Assembly (NCBI GenBank): GCA_021827245.1
Contig: JAKAWN010000086.1
Coordinates: 1 to 18,819 of the forward strand
Length of the DNA: 18,819 nucleotides
DNA from: Acidobacteriota bacterium
GTDB taxonomy: Bacteria; Acidobacteriota; Terriglobia; UBA7540
Direction: 5' to 3'
In this document: positions 1-7,993 of the stretch, piece by piece
How the letters are laid out: each line of letters begins with the position of its first letter
Position numbering within the stretch: position 1 is the first letter of the stretch
Program-made: the position numbers and the translations under genes
The notes under the pieces: model-generated
The model's input: only the letters and a program-made list of their open reading frames with translations
Database searches by the model: none
Told to the model about the DNA's origin: nothing

Positions 1-1265
1 TTCATCAAGGTTGGGGCCACCTGTGTCAGCCCGATGCGCCCCAGGTTCTTGCCGGGCGCGATCTCAGGCCCGGCCACCACAAGGCCTGCCTCCATGCCCT
101 CGATGGAGGGAACATGGCCATGGGTTCCCCGGTCTTTGATGCTGTCGCGCACCAGAGGTCCGGATGAGCGGTCAGAAAAATAGAAGCCCGGAGCGGCGTC
201 CAGCATCAGCTCCGCGTCGGGATCGGACCCAAGCGTTTTCAGTTTGGCTCGATCCAGGACTTCCCGGACCGCACCCGTCTGCACCATTTTCGCGATTGCC
301 CTCTGGAGCGCGCGCCGATTTTCACTGGTTGGTTCCTCCAGCCAATAGAGGGCAAATGAGCCGCCGGAATGGATGGCTCCCAGGCGCCTCAGCTCCGGGT
401 CGCCCTGGGCATTTCGTCCGAACAAACCTTCGTCCGCCAGTGCCACCAGCGGCGAGGCTTCTTTATCGACGGCAACGAAACCGTGGTCCGAGAGAACGAC
501 AAGAGTGGTGGGTCCCCGGCCATCCAGCGCTTCGCGAATGCGTCCGATCTCAACATCCATTTGCTCGATGGCCCGGACGGCCTCTGGCGCAAAAGGTCCA
601 TGGCGGTGAGCGAGTTGATCGTATAAAGCAAAATGGACCAGAAGCAGGTCGGGGTGGTAACGCCGCCAGATGTGGAGGGCGGCCTCGGTACGAAGGGAGT
701 CAGGTGACATCTCATGGATTTCCGGCATTCGCCGATTCCTGGTTGTATGCGCGGCCGGCGACTTGATGTGATTCAGGACTTCATCAAAGAGTCTTGGCGT
801 GGAATGGCGCGCGGGAGTTTCAAAATCGCGCTGAGGGTCCGGTGCGGCCGGGTCCCAGATTTCCGGAATGTTGTAAGTGATTCGGGCCCCGGCGCTGACC
901 GGCCACGCGACCGCGCCGGTTTTTCGTCCCGAGGCAGCCACGGCATCCCAAAGGGTAGGTACGCTGATCGCCCGCGCGAACCACGTCCAGGGACGCGCTT
1001 TTTCAGTCGGGTCGAGGGATGCGAGGTGACTGTAAATCCCGTGCTTCCTGGGATGAACCCCGGTCACCAGCGTGACGTGTGCGGGATAAGTTGTCGAGGG
1101 ATACACACTCTCGACTGCCTCGGCGCTTGCTCCGTTCTCAACCAGTTCCCGCAGGTTTGGAACTTTCAGCCTGTATTTTTGCGGGTGCCGATAGAAGTCC
1201 GGGCGCATCCCGTCCGCGGACAGCACAACCAGTCGCGATGGATATTCAGCCTGACTCAATGCCAT
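1..1265 (-). CDS. NPP-family phosphodiesterase / alkaline phosphatase superfamily enzyme (3' end off window)
   Basis: A single reading frame runs from ATG at 1265 off the left edge (421 residues visible). It has the metal-site pattern of type I phosphodiesterase/nucleotide pyrophosphatases, which hydrolyse phosphodiester or phosphate-ester bonds with two zinc ions. I see SADGMRPD (Asp18), YPSTTYPAHVTLVTG (likely nucleophile Thr59), LYDQLAHRHG (Asp216, His220), LSDHGF (Asp260, His261) and GTHGH (His382). The start is fixed by an in-frame stop two codons upstream. No strong ribosome site precedes it; a GGAGG lies too far up to serve this ATG. Many bacterial relatives carry a signal peptide, but this one begins only about ten residues before the catalytic core, so it is probably cytoplasmic unless the true 5' end has been lost. 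The substrate cannot be told from sequence. The family call is firm; the exact reaction is open. Confidence 0.9.
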   Translation of the reverse strand, partial: MALSQAEYPSRLVVLSADGMRPDFYRHPQKYRLKVPNLRELVENGASAEAVESVYPSTTYPAHVTLVTGVHPRKHGIYSHLASLDPTEKARPWTWFARAISVPTLWDAVAASGRKTGAVAWPVSAGARITYNIPEIWDPAAPDPQRDFETPARHSTPRLFDEVLNHIKSPAAHTTRNRRMPEIHEMSPDSLRTEAALHIWRRYHPDLLLVHFALYDQLAHRHGPFAPEAVRAIEQMDVEIGRIREALDGRGPTTLVVLSDHGFVAVDKEASPLVALADEGLFGRNAQGDPELRRLGAIHSGGSFALYWLEEPTSENRRALQRAIAKMVQTGAVREVLDRAKLKTLGSDPDAELMLDAAPGFYFSDRSSGPLVRDSIKDRGTHGHVPSIEGMEAGLVVAGPEIAPGKNLGRIGLTQVAPTLM

Positions 1266-1654
1266 TCGTTATCGCTGGAGACCCGCTGGATTTCCCCGAC
1301 GCAAGTTATGGTGCGCAAGCCTTCCGCCCGGTATCCCCAAACCTGGACGGAAAGCGTCAGATGGAGGTCGGATTCCGGCACTTGCGTTGCCGGACGCCTC
1401 TTACCTTCTGCACGCCGAAACGTGCATGCTTATGTTTTGGGAAACCTCCTGCGACTATCCTAAACCAAAAAGGCAGGTGCACCGCAAGGGAATTCTTGAG
1501 TGTGACAATTCTCTCATTTTTTCAAATGTGCAGGCAGGGGAACCCGATATTGGCGCCGTAGCAAAGCGCGTATGCGGGGAGGACTTTCTCGTTCTCAATT
1601 ATGATGTGCACGTTGTGAAAAGGAGAGCGCTGTCTGTGTTCCGAAGGCCCAGAT
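1266..1654. other. Intergenic stretch, no gene supported
   Basis: This 389-base gap separates two minus-strand genes. Open frames here have no recognisable protein. On the minus strand near 1440-1480 there is a GGAGG and a TAGGAT element with a TTGCGG about 19 bases further upstream. These could be a weak promoter for the phosphodiesterase gene, but the spacing is poor. I see no terminator or RNA gene. Confidence 0.5.
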
Positions 1655-2044
1655 CTATTTGTTGGCGACGAAAAAGGGCATAACGGCAAAGACCAGAAGC
1701 AGCGCAATGTACACGGTTGTTGCCAGGGGATCCCGGCTGTCGAAATACTCTGATATTGTGAGATGGCGGACCTTGAGTACAACGGTGAATTCCGTGGCAA
1801 GCAATAAGCCAAGAGCGATCAAACCGGCTCCAAGCCGGGCCGGGAGCGTTGCTGGCAAGGAAACACGGCGGACCACCCAATTCGCTGCCAAAATAATGAC
1901 CATCAGCATGAGGGGAGCCTCTATCAGTTCCGCGATCCGTGGCCCGAACCGCGGGACGATCCCAATCACGCGGACGGTTCCGAGCACAAAACCTGCTCCG
2001 AATACGATAGCGAAATAAAGCGCAGCGGCTTTCAGCGTCCGCAT
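1655..2044 (-). CDS. Small four-helix integral membrane protein, function unknown
   Basis: The 129-residue protein is dominated by four hydrophobic segments, at about residues 5-25, 41-60, 68-90 and 105-126. They are separated by short charged loops (for example VPRFGPRIAELIEAP and LKVRHLTISEYFDSRDP). The start is an ATG preceded on the minus strand by GGGAGG at 8 bases, a good ribosome site. I recognise the look of a conserved bacterial hypothetical membrane protein family but cannot name a function. It is not CrcB/Fluc, although a remnant of DUF190, a family often found beside crcB, lies just upstream in the opposite direction. No catalytic motif is visible. It is probably an inner-membrane protein transcribed alone; its own promoter is not clear. 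Confidence 0.8.
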   Translation of the reverse strand: MRTLKAAALYFAIVFGAGFVLGTVRVIGIVPRFGPRIAELIEAPLMLMVIILAANWVVRRVSLPATLPARLGAGLIALGLLLATEFTVVLKVRHLTISEYFDSRDPLATTVYIALLLVFAVMPFFVANK

Positions 2045-2078
2045 GGCAGCTTGCCTCCCGGGTCCTCTGTATTTATAG

Positions 2079-2279
2079 TATCGGAATCATCGTAGGTTTT
2101 TTCGGAGCTTTCGAATGGCGAATATTCTGCGCCTTTCTCAGGACCTGCCGATTGTGATCGACATGGTGGAAGATTCGGAACGAATCGAAAAGATCCTCCC
2201 TAGACTGGATGAGACGGTTGGCGGAGGACTCATCACTCTTGAGAAAGGCAGGGTTATCCTGTATCGTTCCGCGAAGTGA
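2079..2279 (+). pseudogene. DUF190 (PII-like) gene remnant, N-terminal half missing or frameshifted
   Basis: From ATG 2115 the frame reads MANILRLSQDLPIVIDMVED and goes on to end at TGA 2277-2279. This is the C-terminal half of DUF190 proteins, small trimeric PII-like proteins usually of about 100-110 residues. The family segment before this point (a VYRGIxGFGAxSR-like stretch) can be traced upstream only by changing frame. YR (2079-2084), GII, GF and GA codons appear in order in different frames between about 2079 and 2112, and a TAG lies at 2076-2078. The rest of the N-terminus would run into the divergent membrane-protein gene and is absent. So it is best read as a decayed gene. A chance GGAG 7 bases before ATG 2115 means a 54-residue fragment could still be translated. 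The stop overlaps a GTG that could start the next gene. Confidence 0.7.
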
Positions 2280-2311
2280 ACTTTCTGCCGCCTGGCTGCG
2301 AGGGCCTCGCC

Positions 2312-2743
2312 ATGTCAGATCAACCGCTGCGATCTCTCATCGGTCAAAATCATCGCCGGGTGCTCTCCGTTCGAATGCGCCTTCTTGAGGAATATTCCAT
2401 CCGGCTGATGGAGCTTTTTCGGCCGTATGAGTCGGCGCTTACATCGCGTCCACCATTGCCGCAAGAATTGATGGAGGAGATCGAAAAGGGGATTGCCGAC
2501 CTGCATTCCCAAATCCGCGAGATGAAGGCTGAGTTGGGCCTTGAGCATTCGCACCGCAGCGCCCGGCGTGAGGCCGCCGCGCTCGTCTCAACAATGCTCA
2601 CCTACGTCGAGGAGCTTGATCCCCGATATCTGAAGGGCTATGGTCCGATTGCCGATCCCGCCAGCCGCTATCTGAAGCAGCGCCTGAAGGGACTTTCGGA
2701 GTCGATCGGTAAAATCAGCCGAGCTTTGAAAGACCATTCGTGA
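2312..2743 (+). CDS. Hypothetical mostly helical protein, unrecognised
   Basis: This is a 143-residue, charged, apparently all-helical protein with no signal peptide, membrane segment or cysteine. Residues of about 15-90 are heptad-like and rich in Glu, Leu and Arg (for example LMEEIEKGIADLHSQIREMK), which suggests a coiled-coil or helical bundle. The C-terminal part carries TYVEELDPRYLKGYGPIADP followed by another basic helix. I chose ATG 2312 because GAGGG lies 7-8 bases upstream. A GTG at 2276, overlapping the stop of the DUF190 remnant, would add 12 residues and looks less natural. I do not recognise the family. The coding quality (no stops, balanced charge, sensible codon use) makes it a likely real gene. 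It follows the remnant on the same strand and may have been its operon partner. Confidence 0.65.
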   Translation: MSDQPLRSLIGQNHRRVLSVRMRLLEEYSIRLMELFRPYESALTSRPPLPQELMEEIEKGIADLHSQIREMKAELGLEHSHRSARREAAALVSTMLTYVEELDPRYLKGYGPIADPASRYLKQRLKGLSESIGKISRALKDHS

Positions 2744-3079
2744 TGGTTTCCCGCCAATTGCATAGCAGCTAAAATTGAGCAGGTTGCGGAGACTCCTTTG
2801 GCAGGCATGTTTAGTGAGGTGGCTTTGTTTGGATGAGGCCATCACAGACTCAGCAGCGACCATGAGAACCCCGGAATCCGCCGGCAAACAAACTGCATCG
2901 TGGCTCAACAGCAACGTTGTGGGTATTCGGCGGCACTTATGCCGGCAGGTGCGGTGCTGGTTTTCAGGCTGCGTTGGAGGCTTACCATGGGTGCCTGTTT
3001 CGCGTGAAAAAGCCAGCGGACAGGGCGTACTTTCGTTGCGAAGCACCTGCCAAATACGGCGTGCCATCTGCGGCATGGC
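2744..3079. other. Intergenic region between convergent genes, nothing recognised
   Basis: This 336-base gap lies between two convergent genes. Open frames on both strands (for example 2775-3095 plus and 2905-3201 minus) are Cys/Arg/Trp-rich with no family resemblance and no ribosome site, so I do not call them. A short inverted repeat GCCAT-7 nt-ATGGC (3063-3079) sits just past the stop of the minus-strand gene, but it lacks a T-tract. I cannot assign any RNA or mobile-element remnant. Confidence 0.4.
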
Positions 3080-3781
3080 TCATTCGGCGATGTAGCCTCC
3101 TTCTCCCCGGAAAATATAAATGCCGCCCATATGCACCTTGACCCAGACGTCCTGGGTTCCATTCGGATTCCAAAAGAGGACCTTCTTGCCAAAACCTGCA
3201 CTGTCCACTGGTTGCACGTTGCTCTGGACGTTGCCGAGCCACGTCTTTGCGCGAAGCGATCTCAAGCGCTCGAGCGAGGGGACATCAACTTCCACATCCC
3301 CATAATTGACCATGATTCTTTCGTGCCCGACGATTCCGCGAACGACGACATCGCCATCCACGCACTTAAGGACCAGGTTGCAATCGTAAGGCATGTGAAT
3401 GTGGAAATTCACGGTCAAGTTGGATTCACCGCGAAAGGGCCGCCAGGGCCTGCGCGGGGGATAGATTGTGCGAAGGTGGACTATTTTATCGCGGCCCTCG
3501 ATAGAAATCCTGATGCGCTTATAGCGATTTTCCGCCTGCTTCTTGGATTTGGCGTACACCACCTTGTCCGCTTCAATTTCGACGTGCGGATCGTCCCAAC
3601 CGGTAATGTAAATGTCGCCAGTGCGCCCCTCCACGGTGAACGTTCCAAATGAAAACAGGCGCACTCGATAGTGCAAAGTCTGCCTGAATTCATCCGCCTT
3701 GAGAGGAGGCGCGGAGATGAGCAGGCCGCAAACACTTATCAGCAGCAGAATTCGAAATGACTTTGTGCCAGATTCCTGCAT
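3080..3781 (-). CDS. Secreted DUF4097-like beta-repeat protein
   Basis: The 233-residue protein has an N-terminal signal peptide (charged start, hydrophobic stretch at about residues 9-24, likely cleavage near APPLKAD-E). The rest is beta-rich. Short repeated strands such as FTVEGRTGDIYITGWDDPHV (49-68), CVDGDVVVRGI (140-150) and NYGDVEVDVPS (159-169) resemble the DUF4097/adhesin-like right-handed beta fold. There, Gly-Asp turns recur about every 20 residues. A role in the cell envelope or periplasm is likely, but no enzymatic residues are seen. The gene lies 40 bases after the TPR gene on the same strand, so the two are probably co-transcribed. The ribosome site before ATG 3781 is weak, so it may rely on coupling to the upstream gene. 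The family call is moderate, the secretion call strong. Confidence 0.8.
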   Translation of the reverse strand: MQESGTKSFRILLLISVCGLLISAPPLKADEFRQTLHYRVRLFSFGTFTVEGRTGDIYITGWDDPHVEIEADKVVYAKSKKQAENRYKRIRISIEGRDKIVHLRTIYPPRRPWRPFRGESNLTVNFHIHMPYDCNLVLKCVDGDVVVRGIVGHERIMVNYGDVEVDVPSLERLRSLRAKTWLGNVQSNVQPVDSAGFGKKVLFWNPNGTQDVWVKVHMGGIYIFRGEGGYIAE

Positions 3782-3821
3782 CTGTTTCGCGACTCGGCTG
3801 GCCTTTCAAGGCGATGTCCGT

Positions 3822-4769
3822 TCAATGTGATGGAGCAGAAGGTTCTTCCGTTTGTTTCGCCTGGTTTCTGAGTGTTTCCACAACCAGCTCTTCTCTTCTG
3901 GCTTCCAGCGTTTTCCCTAGTTTGGTGTAAACACTGGCAAGCATCGAGTGGGCTTCGATGTCCTGTGGGGCGAGAGTAATCACCATGTTGAGTTCGGATT
4001 CAGCCTGGGCCAGCTTGTTCTGCGCCAGAAAGACGCGGGCCAGCCCATCGTATCCCTGCCAGGCCAGCGGTCTCAACTTGGTCGCCCGGCGGAACAACGC
4101 TTCTGCCGACCCATAATTCTTTTCCGCAAGCTCCGAGTTCCCGGCACTCCAATAGACGTCATAGAATTCGGGATTGACACCGAGTTCATCACGGAATTCG
4201 TCGAGTGCAGCCTTGTTGTCACCCTCGCTCGCGTAGATTTTTCCAAGGGTGTAATGCGCCAGGGGCAGGTTGGGTGAAGCTGCCAGCGACTGCTTCAGTT
4301 GCGCGATTGCAAGTTGGTATTTTTTCTGCTTGCGGTAGGCGATCCCCAGCATCAGATGTGCCTTGGCGTTCTGGGGCGTGACGTTGATGTAACTTTGGAG
4401 TATGGACGTCGCCTCGGTGTAGTCGCCAGCCTGCATATCCAGCAGGGCAAGGTCATAATAATCCTGCGGAATTGTCGGATCGAGCCGGATCGCTTTGCGG
4501 AAGCTTTGACGCGCTTCGTTGTCCAGGCCGTTTTTTGCTTCAGCTACCGCCAGCAGGTGCATCAGGATGGCTGAATCAGGAAACTCTTGTACTGCCCGGC
4601 GTGCGTCAGCCAATGCGGACCGGATGTTTCCGGTTGAAATCTCCCAGCCAATCTGCTGGATCAGGCCAGTCTTCGTATCCTGCCCGCGCAGCGGACCCGC
4701 TGAACCCAAAACGCAGAGAGCAATAACAAGCGCACACCCTGCCGCCCTCCACGCTCGCCCATTGGCCAT
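3822..4769 (-). CDS. Secreted or periplasmic TPR-repeat protein
   Basis: The 315-residue protein starts with a signal peptide (hydrophobic residues about 9-24, likely cut after GPLRGQ or nearby). It then consists almost entirely of tetratricopeptide repeats from residue 35 to about 295. Units are visible as repeated helix pairs, such as the ones ending AIRLDPTIPQDYYDLALLDM (93-112), INVTPQNAKAHLMLGIAY, LAASPNLPLAHYTLGKIYAS and ITLAPQDIEAHSMLASVY. TPRs are protein-binding scaffolds. A periplasmic TPR protein beside a TonB-dependent receptor suggests envelope assembly or transport support, but no partner can be named. The ribosome site GAGAGGGAG lies just before ATG 4769. A perfect palindrome sits 44 bases upstream. 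The short C-terminal tail (KQTEEPSAPSH) is polar and probably disordered. Confidence 0.9.
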   Translation of the reverse strand: MANGRAWRAAGCALVIALCVLGSAGPLRGQDTKTGLIQQIGWEISTGNIRSALADARRAVQEFPDSAILMHLLAVAEAKNGLDNEARQSFRKAIRLDPTIPQDYYDLALLDMQAGDYTEATSILQSYINVTPQNAKAHLMLGIAYRKQKKYQLAIAQLKQSLAASPNLPLAHYTLGKIYASEGDNKAALDEFRDELGVNPEFYDVYWSAGNSELAEKNYGSAEALFRRATKLRPLAWQGYDGLARVFLAQNKLAQAESELNMVITLAPQDIEAHSMLASVYTKLGKTLEARREELVVETLRNQAKQTEEPSAPSH

Positions 4770-4812
4770 TTCTCCCTCTCAGGGCATGTTAGGCAAGGTC
4801 GGGCATCGAAGT

Positions 4813-4828
4813 CAAATCGCTCGATTTG
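4813..4828. promoter_or_regulatory. Perfect palindrome, candidate operator upstream of the TPR gene
   Basis: CAAATCG-CT-CGATTTG is a perfect inverted repeat with 7-bp arms and a 2-bp centre. It lies 44-59 bases upstream of the TPR start codon, in the only sizeable gap inside the four-gene minus-strand cluster. Size, symmetry and position fit a dimeric regulator's operator. It has no T-tract, so a terminator is unlikely. Seen directly; the operator role is inference. Confidence 0.4.
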
Positions 4829-5023
4829 GTTTGAATTCCCGGGTCCGCGAGCCGCCATTACAGGGAAAGAAAGCGAAAACGGTGCATATTGGCTGGATTG
4901 CCGGATGCCGGAGTGCGAAAACGAATCGGCTTTTCCCGTGGCTTGCGGTTGTGTCCGGGTGGGCGCCAAGGGTTGGTTACTCAGCGTCCGGCCGGCTGGC
5001 GATTCAAGGAGCAACTCCAACCG

Positions 5024-7915
5024 CTAGAAACTGAACCTCACGAACAGGTTGATCATGCGATTGGCCGACTGGTTATTGAAGAACCCTCCGGCAAGCGAGT
5101 TCGATTGACCGAAGAGCGAGGAAGTGACGTTGCCGATGGGCGTTCCAAGGTTGACCTTGTTAAAGACGTTGCGGGCCATTACGCCAAGCGAAACCTGGTA
5201 GCGACGGTCACTGGAGCTTCCGAAACGAGGTCCGCCTCCCCCGCTGCTAAGGCCGCGGCCTCCGAGGCCGTGGCCGTGAAAATGACCATGAAATCCGCCC
5301 TCTCCACCCCCCGAGGCCTCTTTGCCGAAACCGAAGGTCTTCGAAAGGCGCACGTTCATCGAGAATTGAGAGGGCCCGATGAGAGAGTAAGGAGGCACGA
5401 GCGCTTCGCCTGCGGCCGGATTGATATTGAAAATTCCCAGCGCCGTCGTCACGCAGGTCGGGCAACCCGCAGTACCAAATGCCGGACGGTCATTAAATAT
5501 GGAGTCACCGTTCAAGTCTTTTCCAATGGTGATGTTATAGGGATGGCCCGCAGTCACCACCATGAAAGGGCTGAAACTGAAGCCCATGGGCAACCCGAGT
5601 GAACCACCCACGAAGAACCGATTCCGGATAGCCCATGGGGCCGGACCGTAACTCTCTGCAAGGTTGTATTGGTTCATTGGGAACGAGCCGCCGCTCGCAT
5701 TGGTATTGGCATAGCTGAGCGTGTAATAGCCAAAGAGCGAGAGTGCAGCGCCCATGTTGATGTTGAAGTTGGCGATCAACTGGTTCTCGTTGTAAAGGCC
5801 AGCATTTTCATACTGGTAAATGTTGCCCACATCGCCGAACGGCCGGACGCCGCTCGAAGGAATTGCCGGGTCGTAAGTTCCGGGAAGCGGCGCATTGATA
5901 TTCCGGGTAAGGAACTGGTGAACTCCATGGGTCGTGATATAGGTTACGGAAGTTTTGATGTTCCGATTTATTTGTCGCTCCAGCCCGATAGCTCCCTCGA
6001 TGACATAAGGGGTTTGATAGTTCGGAGCGATCTGGTAAATGGTGGGGAAAGTCGCGGAACCCACCAGCGTGTTGACGGGCGGCACGTTGTTCGGGAAGAA
6101 ATCAGGCGAGTTCACCACGTACTGCTGCTGATTGATGCCATTCAGTTGCTCCGCCTGGAGAATATCACTGACGTCAAAGCGGTCGTAGAAAATGCCGGCT
6201 CCTGCCCGCAAGACGGTTTTGGGGACCTTCCCGCCGATACCCCAGGCGAATCCCATGCGCGGGGCTACGTCAAAATGATCGCTGATATGGTTCTGGCCCT
6301 CGGCGCGCAAACCAAGCGTGAGTGAGACATTGGGGCGCATTCGCCAGGTATCTTCGCCGTATAACGCATAGTCGATTCTGTTGACCCTGGCAACAGGATT
6401 TCCGGCGGTGACAGCGAATTGGCTGGCGCCCCCGCCCGCAGCCAGAATTTGCGCAGATGTCAGCCCCTGCGCCAGACCCTGCTCGGTGATTGCGTAAGCG
6501 TTGATCGTGGCGAACGTGAACATGCCGTTGTAACCACTAGTCGTGTTGACAGATTCACTGATGTCACGGATGCGTCCGCCATAGGTCAGGGCATGATTGC
6601 CTATGTTCATTGATGTCAAACTTTGCAGTTCATAGCGGTCCGCAGTGTCCAGATACGTCCCCTGATTGCTGCCGCCACCCATGAAATTGCCAATAACGTC
6701 GAGGGTGGGGGTCAGGTCCAAAGGCGTCTGGTTCTCTGTGGAGTGGCGATACTGAAAGCGCGTCTGGGTCACTGTCCGCGCGCTGACCACCTGGGTATCG
6801 CCGATCTGAACCACGTGCTCGACCTCGTTGGAGTCGTATGCCTGAGAAGGAAGCGAGAACTGTCCGATGCCGGCGTTTGTGTTGTCATGGGACCAGCGCT
6901 GGTAGCGGATGGACAGCACGTTGTTGTTGCTGAGCTGGAGGGACACAGTGGGCATGATGTTCATCCTCGTCTGGGGACTGGGGACCGCCTGGCTGAAGTT
7001 CACCTCAGGAGGCTCTGTTCCTCCAATCGTGTAATTCGGATTCAGAACATTTGCGTTGACAATCGAGGTGTTGTCACTGCTCATGCGAAACATATGGAAA
7101 AAGAACGAGGCCTTCTTGCTGATGGGACCACCAAAATCCCCGGAGTACATCTGCGAGTGGTAACCCGGCTGGTCTGTGACAAACGGGTTTCGCGAATTGA
7201 AAGACGAGTCATTGCCAAATGAGAAGACGCTGCCATGGAATTTCTGGAAGCCCGGCTTGGTCGTGATGTCAATTCGTCCGTAGCCCAGCCTCTCGTACTG
7301 CGCTGAGAAGGGGTTCTGGTTGACGCGGATTTCGAGGATGGCGTCCTTCGGCGGCAATTGGCCGCCTGAAAATCCGTCGATGTAAATCTGGCCGCCATTT
7401 GGTCCGGCTGCCGGGCCGGCGAGCTCTTGGAGTTCAGCCTGCAACTCGTCCGGATCGTTAGAAAGAGATTTCAACGCGTTGCCCTTCAATACCAGCGCGC
7501 CGACATTGTTCTCAGGACTGACACTGAGGCGCTGACTTTCGGTTTCCACAGTAACCTGTTGCTTTTCAATGGTTAAAGCCAGTTGCGCGTTCACAACCTG
7601 GGGGTGGCGCGTGGCAACCTGAATGCTGGCCTTGGTGAAGGTTGAAAAGCCCTTGCTGTTGATTTGGACAGCGTACGTCCCCGGCGCGAGATCGCGGAAA
7701 GTGTAGCGTCCCTGCTCGTCCGTCTGGGCAACTTTTGTCATATGATTCGGTCCGGTCAGCGTGACTGTGGCGCCAGGAATTGCGGCCCCGGATGGGTCTG
7801 TCACCTGGCCGCTCAGGCTGCCTTTCCCTGTTTGCGCAAAAACTGCAACAGAGAAACAAATCAACGCCAGCATTGCCCAAAGGAGGCGTCCGAATCTTTC
7901 AAGTACTCCAGTCAT
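5024..7915 (-). CDS. Oar-like TonB-dependent outer-membrane receptor with carboxypeptidase-regulatory-like domain
   Basis: The 963-residue protein has a signal peptide (hydrophobic 11-27, ending VAVFAQ). A carboxypeptidase-regulatory-like beta domain follows at about 32-115 (GSLSGQVTDPSGAAIPGATV, then GRYTFRDLAPGTYAVQI). Next come the plug (about 118-222, with GGQIYIDGFSGGQLPPKDAI) and a long beta-barrel ending in RFSF, the typical C-terminal aromatic signal for outer-membrane insertion. Such receptors import bulky substrates using TonB energy; the ligand here is unknown. A periplasm- or surface-exposed segment near the C-terminus is Gly/His-rich (GFHGHFHGHG, residues 874-883). A Ca-like motif, DLNGDSIFND, lies upstream of it, along with a GCPTC pair. 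I start at ATG 7915, where GGAGG lies 7 bases upstream, rather than the in-frame start at 7984, because the signal peptide then begins the protein. It lies 78 bases after the DUF5666 gene, so the two are probably one operon. Confidence 0.93.
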   Translation of the reverse strand: MTGVLERFGRLLWAMLALICFSVAVFAQTGKGSLSGQVTDPSGAAIPGATVTLTGPNHMTKVAQTDEQGRYTFRDLAPGTYAVQINSKGFSTFTKASIQVATRHPQVVNAQLALTIEKQQVTVETESQRLSVSPENNVGALVLKGNALKSLSNDPDELQAELQELAGPAAGPNGGQIYIDGFSGGQLPPKDAILEIRVNQNPFSAQYERLGYGRIDITTKPGFQKFHGSVFSFGNDSSFNSRNPFVTDQPGYHSQMYSGDFGGPISKKASFFFHMFRMSSDNTSIVNANVLNPNYTIGGTEPPEVNFSQAVPSPQTRMNIMPTVSLQLSNNNVLSIRYQRWSHDNTNAGIGQFSLPSQAYDSNEVEHVVQIGDTQVVSARTVTQTRFQYRHSTENQTPLDLTPTLDVIGNFMGGGSNQGTYLDTADRYELQSLTSMNIGNHALTYGGRIRDISESVNTTSGYNGMFTFATINAYAITEQGLAQGLTSAQILAAGGGASQFAVTAGNPVARVNRIDYALYGEDTWRMRPNVSLTLGLRAEGQNHISDHFDVAPRMGFAWGIGGKVPKTVLRAGAGIFYDRFDVSDILQAEQLNGINQQQYVVNSPDFFPNNVPPVNTLVGSATFPTIYQIAPNYQTPYVIEGAIGLERQINRNIKTSVTYITTHGVHQFLTRNINAPLPGTYDPAIPSSGVRPFGDVGNIYQYENAGLYNENQLIANFNINMGAALSLFGYYTLSYANTNASGGSFPMNQYNLAESYGPAPWAIRNRFFVGGSLGLPMGFSFSPFMVVTAGHPYNITIGKDLNGDSIFNDRPAFGTAGCPTCVTTALGIFNINPAAGEALVPPYSLIGPSQFSMNVRLSKTFGFGKEASGGGEGGFHGHFHGHGLGGRGLSSGGGGPRFGSSSDRRYQVSLGVMARNVFNKVNLGTPIGNVTSSLFGQSNSLAGGFFNNQSANRMINLFVRFSF

Positions 7916-7922
7916 CTCTAAT

Positions 7923-7927
7923 CCTCC
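7923..7927 (-). promoter_or_regulatory. Ribosome binding site that fixes the receptor start
   Basis: On the minus strand GGAGG sits 7 bases before ATG 7915. The longer in-frame start at 7984 lacks such a site and would put about 23 non-signal residues ahead of the signal peptide. Confidence 0.75.
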
Positions 7928-7993
7928 GCAATTCCTTCCTATCAATGGGTACTGCCTGTTTGTACGGCCGGGTGACGGTCTCAACTGACCGAA

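Noticed and set aside
164..1463. Long plus-strand open frames (for example 164-766 and 714-1463)
   Set aside because: They lie antisense to the phosphodiesterase frame, which has clear family motifs; the plus frames have none and no ribosome sites.
2775..3201. Open frames on both strands in the 2744-3079 gap
   Set aside because: Cys/Arg-rich, no ribosome site, no family match, and they run into the well-supported secreted protein gene.
5669..7222. Plus-strand open frames inside the receptor gene
   Set aside because: They are antisense to a receptor with full domain architecture, so their length follows from base composition.
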